A DNA stretch of 26,358 bases from Iamia sp035765045. Lineage in GTDB: Bacteria; Actinomycetota; Acidimicrobiia; Acidimicrobiales; Iamiaceae. The first letter of the stretch is position 1; the number at the start of each line of letters is the position of its first letter. Under the pieces are notes generated by a model, which saw nothing but the letters and a program-made list of their open reading frames with translations, did no database searches and was not told the origin of the DNA. Shown piece after piece: positions 1-6,694 of the stretch. The stretch lies in NCBI GenBank assembly GCA_035765045.1, contig DASTYI010000159.1, forward strand, positions 1 to 26,358. Reading direction: 5' to 3'. A program made the translations under genes and the position numbers.

Positions 1-26
1 AGATCCGACGGGTTCCCGTCGGATCT
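1..26 (-). terminator. perfect inverted repeat, likely terminator of the Excalibur lipoprotein gene
   Basis: Two perfectly complementary 12-nt arms (AGATCCGACGGG and CCCGTCGGATCT) are separated by TT. The hairpin lies about 50 nt beyond the stop codon of the minus-strand lipoprotein gene, where a terminator is expected. Any U-tract would lie outside the window, so intrinsic termination cannot be confirmed. Confidence 0.55.
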
Positions 27-74
27 GATCGCCAGTTCCGGGGGGGTGACCGCCGGTGTGGGGGTGGGGGTGGG

Positions 75-554
75 TCAGCTCTCGCAGCCGAGGCCGTCGC
101 CGTCCCGGTCCAGGTCGTAGGGGTCGGCACCGGTGACGCGCACCGGGCCGCTCACGTAGGCGGGGCCGTCGCCGGAGCCCCCGGCGCAGTCGACGTCGCT
201 GGCCGGCGGGATGCACGGGTCGTAGCCCGGGGTGCAGCCGGCGCCAGCCGGCGCCGCGGTGGTGGGGGGCGGCGGCGGGGGTGGCGCCGTGGTCGTCGTC
301 GGCGGGGCCGTCGTGGTGGTGGTCGTCGTCGTCGGCGGGGCGGTCGTGGTGGTCGTGGTCGTCGACGTCGTGGTGGTGGTCGACGTGGTCGTGGGGCGGG
401 GCCGGGTCGTCGTGGTCGTCTCCGGCTCGGTGGCCTCGGTCGGCGCCACGGCGTCGACCTCCGGCGCCGTCTCGGCCGAGTCCTCCGGTGCCTCCCCGCA
501 GCCGGCCAGGGCCGCCAGCAGCACGGCCCACGCGATGACGAACGCTCGTCCCAT
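75..554 (-). CDS. Thr-rich lipoprotein with C-terminal Excalibur calcium-binding domain
   Basis: This 159-aa protein begins with a short signal peptide and lipobox (LAGC, Cys19), so it should be lipid-anchored outside the membrane. Residues about 46-101 are a Thr/Pro low-complexity linker that would hold the C-terminal domain off the membrane. The last ~50 residues contain paired cysteines and end in DLDRDGDGLGCE, the Asp-rich signature of the Excalibur family, which is thought to bind calcium and is common at the ends of actinobacterial and Bacillus surface proteins. The start is ATG with a GGGAGGGG ribosome binding site 4 nt upstream. The molecular role beyond calcium binding is unknown. 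A second lipoprotein at 16431 has the same kind of Thr linker but a different head domain. Confidence 0.85.
   Translation of the reverse strand: MGRAFVIAWAVLLAALAGCGEAPEDSAETAPEVDAVAPTEATEPETTTTTRPRPTTTSTTTTTSTTTTTTTAPPTTTTTTTTAPPTTTTAPPPPPPPTTAAPAGAGCTPGYDPCIPPASDVDCAGGSGDGPAYVSGPVRVTGADPYDLDRDGDGLGCES
252..419. repeat. low-complexity Thr/Pro codon repeat
   Basis: This stretch is a degenerate run of GTCGTGGTGG-like units on the plus strand, that is ACC/ACG threonine codons on the minus strand, interrupted by GCGCCGCCG-type Ala-Pro-Pro codons. It encodes the linker of the Excalibur lipoprotein. It is liable to slippage and probably varies in length between strains. Confidence 0.85.
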
Positions 555-582
555 CAGTCCCCTCCCAGGTCCCGGTCCGAGC

Positions 583-588
583 AGACTA
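583..588 (-). promoter_or_regulatory. -10-like TAGTCT for the Excalibur lipoprotein
   Basis: TAGTCT on the minus strand lies 28 nt upstream of the ATG at 554. This gives a leadered transcript of roughly 20 nt carrying the GGGAGGGG ribosome binding site at 559-566. No clear -35 is visible. Confidence 0.4.
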
Positions 589-600
589 GGCCAGGTGGAG

Positions 601-1122
601 ATGGCCGTGCGCGAGCTGGGACCCGACGAGATGGGGATCCGCGTCCGCTACTTCCACGACGCCAGCGACGCCCACCTCGCCCTGATGGGGGTGGACCGGG
701 CCCTCCTCCCCCCGCCCGACGAGTGGATCGCGACCTACGCCGCCGACGCCGCCCGGCCCCGCGAGGAGCGGACGACCTCGACGCTGGGGTGGGAGCTCGA
801 CGGCGAGGTGGTCGGGTTCTCCTCGATCGACCGGATCACCTTCGGCGACGAGGCCTACCTCCACCTCCACCTGCTCGAGGCGGGGCATCGCCACCAGGGC
901 CTCGGCGCGCCCTTCGTCCGCCTGTCGGCCATCCGCTTCGTCGAGCTGTTCGCCCTGCGGCGGCTGCTCTCGGAGCCCAACGCCTTCAACGTCGCCCCCA
1001 ACCGCACCCTCCAGCGGGCCGGCTTCCGCTACGTGCGCACCCACGAGACCGTCCCCGGTCCGCTCAACCCCCGCCAGCCGGTCACCCGCTGGGTGCTCGA
1101 CGCCGCCGACCTGGTGCCGTGA
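601..1122 (+). CDS. GNAT-family N-acetyltransferase
   Basis: The protein (173 aa from ATG 601) is a GNAT acetyltransferase that would move an acetyl group from acetyl-CoA to an unknown amine. Visible elements are the N-terminal RYFHDASDAH segment, the central strand pair (GWELDGEVVGFSSIDRI), the acetyl-CoA loop region (GHRHQGLGAPFVRLSA) and the C-terminal PNRTLQRAGFRYV segment typical of the family. The reading frame stays open far upstream, but that part is a Gly/Val-rich antisense of the neighbouring Thr linker. GTG 595 and ATG 631 are alternative starts; 601 is preceded by AGGTGGAG, which is rather close. The gene overlaps the next acetyltransferase by 4 nt (GTGA), so the two are translated together. 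Confidence 0.8.
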   Translation: MAVRELGPDEMGIRVRYFHDASDAHLALMGVDRALLPPPDEWIATYAADAARPREERTTSTLGWELDGEVVGFSSIDRITFGDEAYLHLHLLEAGHRHQGLGAPFVRLSAIRFVELFALRRLLSEPNAFNVAPNRTLQRAGFRYVRTHETVPGPLNPRQPVTRWVLDAADLVP

Positions 1123-1637
1123 GCGGCGCGCCCGCCGTCGTCCGGCCCGCCGTCGAGGCCGACCTCCCCGCCATCACCCGGCTGTTCAACGTCCTCATCC
1201 CGACCACCGCCACCGCCTGGCGCGACCACCTGGCCGACGACGAGGAGATGGCCGCCTGGTGGGACGACCAGGCCGCCGCCGGGCACCCGGTGCTGGTCGC
1301 CGAGGCCGACGGCCGGGTGGTCGGCTACGCCACCTGGACCGGGTTCCGGGGCGGTGACCGCTTCCCCGGCTACCGCACGACCGTCGAGCACACCATCCAC
1401 GTCGAGGCCGACCGCCACGGCGCGGGCGTGGGCCGGCTGCTCCTCGACGCCCTGCTGGCCGAGGCCCGCCACCGGGGTGTCCACGTCGTCGTCGGCGCCA
1501 TCGACAGCGAGAACACGGGGTCGCTGGCCTTCCACCGGGCCCTCGGCTTCACCGAGGTGGGGCGGATGCCCGAGGTGGGCCGGAAGTTCGACCGCTGGCT
1601 CGACCTGGTGCTCGTCCAGCGGATCGTCGACCCCTGA
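1119..1637 (+). CDS. GNAT acetyltransferase, phosphinothricin/methionine-sulfoximine acetyltransferase type
   Basis: This 172-aa protein resembles the PAT/MddA branch of GNAT enzymes, which N-acetylate phosphinothricin, methionine sulfoximine or related amino acids. Recognisable parts are VVRPAVEADLPAITRLFN at the N-terminus, GYRTTVEHTIHVEADRHG, the acetyl-CoA binding run GAGVGRLLLDALLAEA, and NTGSLAFHRALGFTEVG near the C-terminus. It starts at a GTG that overlaps the TGA of the first GNAT gene (GTGA), showing translational coupling. The two acetyltransferases are not close copies, so this is probably not a recent tandem duplication. The substrate is an inference from family resemblance. The gene ends 9 nt from the convergent DUF899 gene. 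Confidence 0.85.
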   Translation: MSGAPAVVRPAVEADLPAITRLFNVLIPTTATAWRDHLADDEEMAAWWDDQAAAGHPVLVAEADGRVVGYATWTGFRGGDRFPGYRTTVEHTIHVEADRHGAGVGRLLLDALLAEARHRGVHVVVGAIDSENTGSLAFHRALGFTEVGRMPEVGRKFDRWLDLVLVQRIVDP

Positions 1638-1646
1638 GGGACGCCG

Positions 1647-2387
1647 TCAGGAGGCGAAGTCGGGGCTGTTGCCGCGGACCGAGTCGCTGCGACCGGCCGG
1701 CTCCTCCCAGTCCTCCTGGCGACCGAGGGCGGTCAGGTCGAGGTAGGCGTAGGACCCGCCCGTCCACTCGGCGCCCCGCCCGAAGCTGCTGTAGGTGTGG
1801 AAGACCTCGTCGCCGACCCGGAGGAAGCAGCTCGTCCCCGGCTGCTCACCGGACCAGCCCGCCCACGACGGGTCCCGCTCGGCCCACTCGGCCTGGCTGC
1901 GGTAGTTGTACTCGGCGGGGGTGACGGCCTCGTCGATGGTGACGTGGAAGTCGTGGTTGAACCGGCTCCCGAACGAGGAGTACCAGGGGAACGTCCAGCC
2001 CTTGCGGGCCTTGTAGTCCTCGATCTTCTCGATCGGCGCCCGCGAGACGTACACCAGCCGGGTGTCGCGGGTGGCCAGGTGGGCGCGCAGCCCGTCGGAC
2101 ATCTCGTCGGCGCCGGCGGTGCAGCTGGGGCAGCCATCGGTCCACTCGGGGTCGAACATGAAGTGGTTGACGATCAGCTGGAGGTGCCCGTCGAACAGGT
2201 CGAGCAGGGTGGCCTCCTCGCCCCCGGGTCCGGTGAAGCGGTAGTCGGCCTCGACCCGCACCATCGGGAGCCGGCGTCGGCGGGCGCTCAGCTCGTCCCG
2301 GGCCCGGGTCAGGGCCTTCTCCTCGGCGAGGAGGGCGATGCGGGCGGCGCGCCACTCCTCGGTCGACACGATCTCGGGCAGGGCCAT
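1647..2387 (-). CDS. DUF899-family thioredoxin-like protein
   Basis: The 246-aa product matches the DUF899 family of thioredoxin-fold proteins. Hallmarks are the N-terminal helical EEWRAARIALLAEEK region, then a VEADYRFTGP beta strand, LIVNHFMFDPEW followed by a CPSC motif (residues 86-89) where thioredoxins carry CxxC, and WTFPWYSSFGSRFNHDF. The C-terminal half holds YNYR, SCFLR and VFHTYSSFGRG, all typical of the family. A disulfide or peroxide-linked redox role is suspected but unproven. The ATG is preceded by GAGGAG at good spacing. The open frame continues upstream to 3065 but only as antisense of the oxidoreductase gene, so the short form is correct. Confidence 0.88.
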   Translation of the reverse strand: MALPEIVSTEEWRAARIALLAEEKALTRARDELSARRRRLPMVRVEADYRFTGPGGEEATLLDLFDGHLQLIVNHFMFDPEWTDGCPSCTAGADEMSDGLRAHLATRDTRLVYVSRAPIEKIEDYKARKGWTFPWYSSFGSRFNHDFHVTIDEAVTPAEYNYRSQAEWAERDPSWAGWSGEQPGTSCFLRVGDEVFHTYSSFGRGAEWTGGSYAYLDLTALGRQEDWEEPAGRSDSVRGNSPDFAS

Positions 2388-2473
2388 GGGGGTCTCCTCG
2401 GCGGGGGGTCCGGTGAGGTCTGACCGCCGGGCGGCGCCGCACTCATCGCTCGGGGTCGCCCGTCTCGGAGCGG

Positions 2474-2479
2474 TACCGT
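2474..2479 (+). promoter_or_regulatory. -10-like TACCGT, leaderless-type
   Basis: TACCGT ends 7 nt before the GTG start of the luciferase-like oxidoreductase gene. Transcription would then begin at or next to the start codon. No ribosome binding site is present, in keeping with a leaderless message. Confidence 0.5.
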
Positions 2480-2486
2480 CGGGCCC

Positions 2487-3413
2487 GTGCGGGACGAGCT
2501 CGGGGTGCGGATCGGCTACGGCGCCGGGACGGCGATGGCCTCGGTGGCCCAGGTCGCCGAGGAGGCGCGCTGGGCCGAGGCCGCCGGCTTCGACGCCTTC
2601 TGGGTCTCGCAGGTGTTCGGCGTCGACCCGATCGTCGCCCTCGCCGCGGTGGGCGCCGCCGTCCCCGGCCTGGCCGAGCTGGGCACGTCGGTCGTCCCCC
2701 TCACCGGGCGGCACCCGCTGGCCCTGGCCGCCCAGGCCCGCACCGCCCAGCAGGCCCTCGACGGGCGCTTCACCCTCGGGGTCGGCACGTCGCACCAGGT
2801 GGTGGCCGAGGGCCTGTTCGGCGAGTCGTTCGCCCGCCCGTTCACCCGGGCCGCCGAGCACGTCGCCGCCCTGCTCCCGCTCCTGCGGGGCGAACCGGCC
2901 GCCGTCACCGGTGAGGAGCTCGTCGCCCACGGCAGCCTGACCATCCCGACCGAGCCCGTGCCCCTCCTCCTCGCCGCCCTCGGCCCCCGCATGCTCGATC
3001 TGGCCGGGCGGCTGACGGCGGGGACGACGGTCGGCCAGTGCGGGCCCCGGACGATCGCCACCCACATCGCCCCCCGGTTGGCCGACGCCGCCGCCGCGGC
3101 CGGACGACCGGCGCCCCGGCTCGTCGCCCTCGTCACCGTGGGCATCACCTCCGAGCCCGAGCGACGGCGGGAGGAGCTGCGTCGGTCCTCGGCGCTCTAC
3201 GACTCCTTCGCCAGCTACCGCACCGCCCTGGACCGGGAGGGGGTCGAGAGCGGCGCCGACCTGGTCCTGCTCGGCTCGGTCGACGCCGTCGCCGAGGGCC
3301 TGGCCGCCTACGCCGCCGCCGGGGCGACCGACCTGCGCATCGCCGTCACCGCCGCCGACGACGACGAGCGGTCCGCCACCCGCGAGGCCCTGGCCGACCT
3401 CCTGGCCCGCTGA
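2487..3413 (+). CDS. LLM-class F420-dependent oxidoreductase (MSMEG_4879-like)
   Basis: The 308-aa protein is a luciferase-like monooxygenase fold (TIM-barrel) enzyme of the type that uses coenzyme F420 as hydride carrier in actinobacteria. Supporting segments are EEARWAEAAGFDAFWVSQ near the N-terminus, the LGTSVVPLTGRHPLALAAQA strand-helix, GRFTLGVGTSHQVV, and the C-terminal VLLGSVDAVAEGLAAYAAAGATDL, all in the order seen in the MSMEG_4879 subfamily (TIGR03564). The substrate is unknown. It starts at GTG 2487 directly downstream of a -10-like hexamer. It is divergent from the DUF899 gene and precedes the SAM methyltransferase in the same direction, though that gene has its own promoter-like hexamer. 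Confidence 0.88.
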   Translation: MRDELGVRIGYGAGTAMASVAQVAEEARWAEAAGFDAFWVSQVFGVDPIVALAAVGAAVPGLAELGTSVVPLTGRHPLALAAQARTAQQALDGRFTLGVGTSHQVVAEGLFGESFARPFTRAAEHVAALLPLLRGEPAAVTGEELVAHGSLTIPTEPVPLLLAALGPRMLDLAGRLTAGTTVGQCGPRTIATHIAPRLADAAAAAGRPAPRLVALVTVGITSEPERRREELRRSSALYDSFASYRTALDREGVESGADLVLLGSVDAVAEGLAAYAAAGATDLRIAVTAADDDERSATREALADLLAR

Positions 3414-3433
3414 CGCCGGGACGCTCCGGTCCC

Positions 3434-3439
3434 TACGGT
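3434..3439 (+). promoter_or_regulatory. -10-like TACGGT, leaderless-type
   Basis: TACGGT ends exactly 6 nt before the GTG start at 3446, and no ribosome binding site lies between. This is the same geometry as upstream of several other genes in the window. Confidence 0.5.
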
Positions 3440-3445
3440 GGCGGG

Positions 3446-4177
3446 GTGGCCCAGAACATCTACGACGACCCGACGTTCTTCGCCGCCTACTCCCGGCTCG
3501 ACCGGTCGGTGGACGGGCTCGACGGCGCCCTCGAGTGGCCGACGCTGCGATCGCTCCTGCCCCCGCTGGACGGGCGGCGCGTCGTCGACCTCGGGTGCGG
3601 GTTCGGGTGGTTCGCCCGCTGGGCGGTCGGGGCCGGGGCCGCCTCGGTGCTCGGCCTCGACCTCTCGACCAACATGCTCGACCGGGCCCGGGCCAACACG
3701 CCGGCGGCGCTGCCGATCACCTACCGCCAAGTCGACCTCGACCACCTCACGCTCGCACCGGGCGCCTTCGACCTCGCCTTCTCGTCGCTGACGCTGCACT
3801 ACCTGGCCGACCTCCCCCGGTTCCTCGCCGTCGTCCACGACGCCCTCGTCCCCGGTGGGGCGCTCGTCGTCTCGGCCGAGCACCCGGTGCTCACCGCCCC
3901 CTCGCACCCCGCCTTCATCGACGGCCCCGGCGGCCGGGTGTGGCCGCTCGACGGCTACCAGGACGAGGGCCCCTTCACCACCGACTGGCTGGCCGAGGGG
4001 GTGCGCAAGCACCACCGCACGACGGCGACCTACCTCAACGACCTGATCGCCGCCGGCTTCACCATCGACCGGGTCGAGGAGTGGAGCCCGTCGCCGGCCC
4101 AGGTCGCCGAGCGGGCCGACCGTGCCGACGAGCGCCACCGCCCCTACTTCCTCCTCATCGCCGCCCACCGCTCGTGA
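3446..4177 (+). CDS. class I SAM-dependent methyltransferase
   Basis: The 243-aa protein is a Rossmann-fold methyltransferase of the UbiE/BioC-like type. Motif I is VVDLGCGFG (residues 46-54), followed by VLGLDLSTNMLDRAR, the acidic loop that binds the SAM ribose, then FDLAFSSLTLHYLAD (motif for the post-III strand) and LVPGGALVVSAEHP. It would transfer a methyl group to an unidentified small molecule. The GTG start is chosen because a -10-like hexamer sits 6 nt upstream and the longer frame upstream is antisense-type Arg-rich sequence. It converges on the SIR2-Cache gene with a 58-nt gap in which no convincing terminator hairpin was found. Confidence 0.9.
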   Translation: MAQNIYDDPTFFAAYSRLDRSVDGLDGALEWPTLRSLLPPLDGRRVVDLGCGFGWFARWAVGAGAASVLGLDLSTNMLDRARANTPAALPITYRQVDLDHLTLAPGAFDLAFSSLTLHYLADLPRFLAVVHDALVPGGALVVSAEHPVLTAPSHPAFIDGPGGRVWPLDGYQDEGPFTTDWLAEGVRKHHRTTATYLNDLIAAGFTIDRVEEWSPSPAQVAERADRADERHRPYFLLIAAHRS

Positions 4178-4235
4178 GGGCGTCCGAAGGGGTGAGCGGA
4201 GCCGACCAGATGGCCAAGGTCGAGACCCCGACGGG

Positions 4236-6044
4236 TCAGCGGTCGGCCGAGCGGACGAGCGGGACGGAGATGCCGATCTTCCAACGGGTGCGGCGCAGCT
4301 CGCGCACGACCGTGAACTGGGAGAGGTCATCGGCCAGGCGGAGGATGTCGTCGTCCTGGGCCACCGGGACCACGCTCTGGGTCACGTGCCGGACGAGGGC
4401 GTCGCGCCGGCTCAGGCTGAGCAACCGCTCGTACGGATAGGCGACGTTCAGGCCCTCCTCGGGTGTGGCGAACCCGGCGGGGGCGAGGTCCTCGGGCTCG
4501 AGCTCGCGCATCGGTGGGAGCAGGCAGATGCCGTTGGCGTCGACCAGGAGGAAGAGGCGCTCGGCGTCCCAACAGGGGGTGGCGACCTCGATGGGCGTGC
4601 GCCACTGACCGATCTGGGAGGCGGCGAAGAGGAGGCCCCGGAAGCGGTCCCCGTTCTTCACCGGCAGGCACGAGAAGAAGGTGGCGCCCTGGTTGAACAC
4701 CGAGGAGGCGGCGTTCGAGACGAAGGGCTCGCGGAAGGACTTCGCCTGCTGGAAGTAGGGCCGCTCCCGGACCGAGCGCAGGACCCGGTCGTCGGCGCTG
4801 AGCCCGGCGGGGAGGGCGGCGTCGACCAGCTCGCCGGACTCGTCGACGAGGTAGACGCCCTGGCTGGCCAGATCGCCGAGCTCGGACAGGAGGTCGGCGA
4901 GGAACGGTGCCGGGGACCGGTCCCGGATCGCCTCCGCCGCCGGCGCGCCGTGGTCCGCCATGGTCTGGAGGGCGCCGCCGAGCTCGGTCTCGAGCCTGTC
5001 GGCCGCGTCCCGGACGGCGTCGTCGAAGTAGACGGCGTCGTGGAGCTCGTGGGCGCTGGAGCCGAGGAGGTCAGCGAGGGCGCGGGAGAGCGAGCGGGTG
5101 CGGACGTCGGACGCGACCTCCCCGCTCACACCGGTGAGCGCCGGCGTCAGGGCCACCAGGCCCCGGGCCGCGAAGACCTCGGGGGTGTGGGTTCGCATGT
5201 CGAACTGGAGGCTGTAGAGCTGCGGGTGGGTCTCGACCGGCGGCCGCTCCGCCCCGCCCTGCTCGTAGTCGTAGATCACGTCCTCGACCAGCCGGGAGAC
5301 CTCGGGGTCCTTGTGGCTGAACCCGATGAAGATCGTGTGCCGGTCGCGCAGGATCCTGCGGACCTCGCCGAAGAGCCGGTCGTTGGCCCGATAGTGGACC
5401 CGGTAGTCGCGCCGGGTGAGGATCAGGTGCTCGTCGGTGAGGGCGGCGTCGCCGTGGATCTTGAACAGCGGCGTCGCCCCCTCGGGCACCGGGAGGTCGC
5501 CGTCGTTGGTGACGACCTTCAGCTCCTCGTCGCGCACGGCCGCCCACGCCTTCTCGAAGAGCCCGTCGTAGTTGGTCGTGATGTACGCCGGGCAGTCGAG
5601 CAGGGCGATCAGGGCGTGGCTCACCGAGAACCGGGTGTGACCGGCCATGACCTTCCGCAGCAGCGTCTGGAGGGCCTCGTGGCCGACGTGCTCACCCGCC
5701 AGCTCGGCGAGCGTCAGGGGATCGCTGGCCAGGTCGTCGTCGTTGATCAGGGCCGACTCCAGCCCGAACGTGTTCTCGAGGAGGGCCGACCAGCTCGGCA
5801 CCCCGCACGGCATCGACAGCCCGGCGCCGAAGAAGACGGCGGCACGGCCCTCCTTGACGGCGCGGACGCAGCGAGGCGGCCAGAACGTCGGGACGGCGTC
5901 CCACCCGGTGGCGGTCGGGAGCTTCTCGGTCAACCAGCGGAGGTAACCGTCGAGGTCCTCGGCGCCGGGCCTGTCCGCCATCACGTCCCCGTCGACCAGG
6001 CCCGAGATGCGGTCGCGACAGTTGGCCAGTGTGATCCTCCCCAT
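4236..6044 (-). CDS. SIR2-family (SIR2_2) protein fused to a C-terminal Cache-like sensor domain
   Basis: The 602-aa protein has an N-terminal SIR2_2-type domain (about 60-300): FFGAGLS (71-77) is the NAD-binding GAGxS motif, ITTNYD (155-160) replaces TQNxD, KIHGD (195-199) carries the presumed catalytic His197, and FIGFSHKDP (239-247) is typical of defence-type SIR2 proteins. These are NADases rather than deacetylases where tested. A helical linker (about 310-395) leads to a Cache/PDC-like region (about 396-510): GVYLVDESGELVD, RPYFQQAKSFREPFVS (428-443), FFSCLPVKNGDRFRGLLFAA (456-475) and FLLVDANG. No transmembrane segment or signal peptide is visible, so the sensor fold should be cytoplasmic. 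ATG 6044 is backed by a -10-like CATACT 6 nt upstream; Met22 is an alternative. Proposed role: a ligand-gated NAD-depleting effector. The domains are well supported; the function is inferred. Confidence 0.85.
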   Translation of the reverse strand: MGRITLANCRDRISGLVDGDVMADRPGAEDLDGYLRWLTEKLPTATGWDAVPTFWPPRCVRAVKEGRAAVFFGAGLSMPCGVPSWSALLENTFGLESALINDDDLASDPLTLAELAGEHVGHEALQTLLRKVMAGHTRFSVSHALIALLDCPAYITTNYDGLFEKAWAAVRDEELKVVTNDGDLPVPEGATPLFKIHGDAALTDEHLILTRRDYRVHYRANDRLFGEVRRILRDRHTIFIGFSHKDPEVSRLVEDVIYDYEQGGAERPPVETHPQLYSLQFDMRTHTPEVFAARGLVALTPALTGVSGEVASDVRTRSLSRALADLLGSSAHELHDAVYFDDAVRDAADRLETELGGALQTMADHGAPAAEAIRDRSPAPFLADLLSELGDLASQGVYLVDESGELVDAALPAGLSADDRVLRSVRERPYFQQAKSFREPFVSNAASSVFNQGATFFSCLPVKNGDRFRGLLFAASQIGQWRTPIEVATPCWDAERLFLLVDANGICLLPPMRELEPEDLAPAGFATPEEGLNVAYPYERLLSLSRRDALVRHVTQSVVPVAQDDDILRLADDLSQFTVVRELRRTRWKIGISVPLVRSADR

Positions 6045-6050
6045 CGCCGA

Positions 6051-6056
6051 AGTATG
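6051..6056 (-). promoter_or_regulatory. -10-like CATACT, leaderless-type, SIR2-Cache gene
   Basis: CATACT (minus strand) ends 6 nt before the ATG at 6044. It gives the SIR2-Cache gene its own potential promoter within the 36-nt gap behind the P-loop kinase gene. Confidence 0.45.
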
Positions 6057-6080
6057 GAGGGCGCGGCGCCGTCCGGTGCG

Positions 6081-6590
6081 TCAGGACCCGAACCGGGCCA
6101 CGATCTCGTCGACGAGGGTGGGGACGGGGGCGGTGGGGTCGATGACCCAGGCGGGGCCGAGGTGCTCGGGGTCGAGGCAGCGGAGCTGGTGGAGCGCGTC
6201 CCACCGGCGGCGGTCGAGGTCGGCCAGGTCGGTCGGGCGGCCCCGGGTGCGGAGGCGGTCGACGATCGTGTCGACGTCGGGGCGGAGGGCGATGGTGGCG
6301 TGGGCGATGCCGTGGGCGGCGAGCGCCTGCTGGTAGGCGGTGAGCGGGCTGGGCGGCGGGCGGTAGAGGATCAGCTCGACGACGACGCCCCGCCCGGCGG
6401 CCACCGCGGCCCGGACCCGGTCGACGACCTCGGCCTGGACCTCGGCCTCCTGCGCGGGCGTGCGCAGGCCGCCCCAGCCGTGGGCGACCCAGTGGTCGTC
6501 CTCGCCGATGCAGTCCCACCCCAGCCGCTCGGCCAGGGCCCCGGCCAGTGTGGTCTTGCCGCTGCCCCCGGGCCCGGTGATCAGGACCAC
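6081..6590 (-). CDS. small P-loop NTPase/kinase
   Basis: The 169-aa protein starts VVLITGPGGSGKTTLAGALA, a Walker A motif at residues 6-13, and continues with CIGEDDHWVAHGWGG, VVVELILYRPP (Walker B-like strand), a central RPDVDTIVDRLRTRGRP lid-like segment and a C-terminal VIDPTAPVPTLVDEIVARF. This pattern is common to shikimate-kinase, gluconate-kinase and chloramphenicol-phosphotransferase-like enzymes, so it probably phosphorylates a small molecule. The substrate is unknown. GTG 6590 is chosen because upstream codons run through tRNA-Ser. The gene begins only 20 nt after the tRNA 3' end on the same strand and may be co-transcribed with it. It is followed after 36 nt by the SIR2-Cache gene. 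Confidence 0.75.
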   Translation of the reverse strand: MVLITGPGGSGKTTLAGALAERLGWDCIGEDDHWVAHGWGGLRTPAQEAEVQAEVVDRVRAAVAAGRGVVVELILYRPPPSPLTAYQQALAAHGIAHATIALRPDVDTIVDRLRTRGRPTDLADLDRRRWDALHQLRCLDPEHLGPAWVIDPTAPVPTLVDEIVARFGS

Positions 6591-6610
6591 CGAGGGCCGG
6601 GGCCTCGAGC

Positions 6611-6694
6611 GGAGCGGGAGGGATTCGAACCCCCGGGGCCGTGAAGCCCGGTCACTTTCAAGGCGACTGCGATCGTCCACTCTGCCACCGCTCC
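6611..6694 (-). tRNA. tRNA-Ser (anticodon TGA)
   Basis: Read on the minus strand, the 84-nt gene folds as a class II tRNA. The 7-bp acceptor stem is GGAGCGG with CCGCTCC. The anticodon stem is GTCGC/GTGAC around loop CTTGAAA, giving anticodon TGA (plus-strand 6658-6660). A long variable arm (GGGC/GCCC) follows, then a T-arm with loop TTCGAAT. CCA is not encoded. The extra arm and the anticodon make it a serine tRNA reading UCA and related codons. Its 5' half overlaps the end of the fucosidase reading frame on the same strand. Confidence 0.93.

Noticed and set aside
252..419. Possible CRISPR or minisatellite
   Set aside because: No regular repeat-spacer structure; the pattern is explained by Thr/Pro codons of the lipoprotein linker.
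232..600. N-terminal Gly/Val-rich extension of the first GNAT protein
   Set aside because: It is antisense of the Thr-rich linker and lacks a ribosome binding site; the GNAT fold begins at about 601.
1632..1650. Small CCTGA/TCAGG hairpin between convergent GNAT and DUF899 genes
   Set aside because: Only five pairs with a nine-base loop; too weak to call a terminator.
4122..6644. 840-aa plus-strand open frame across the SIR2-Cache gene
   Set aside because: It is antisense to the SIR2-Cache and kinase genes; its composition (Gly/Val/Glu/Asp-rich, no domain) is the usual shadow of GC-rich codon use.
6611..6694. tRNA-Ser as integration site of a genomic island holding the SIR2-Cache gene
   Set aside because: No integrase, no repeated tRNA 3' end elsewhere in the window, and GC content of the SIR2 gene sampled by eye is close to that of its neighbours.
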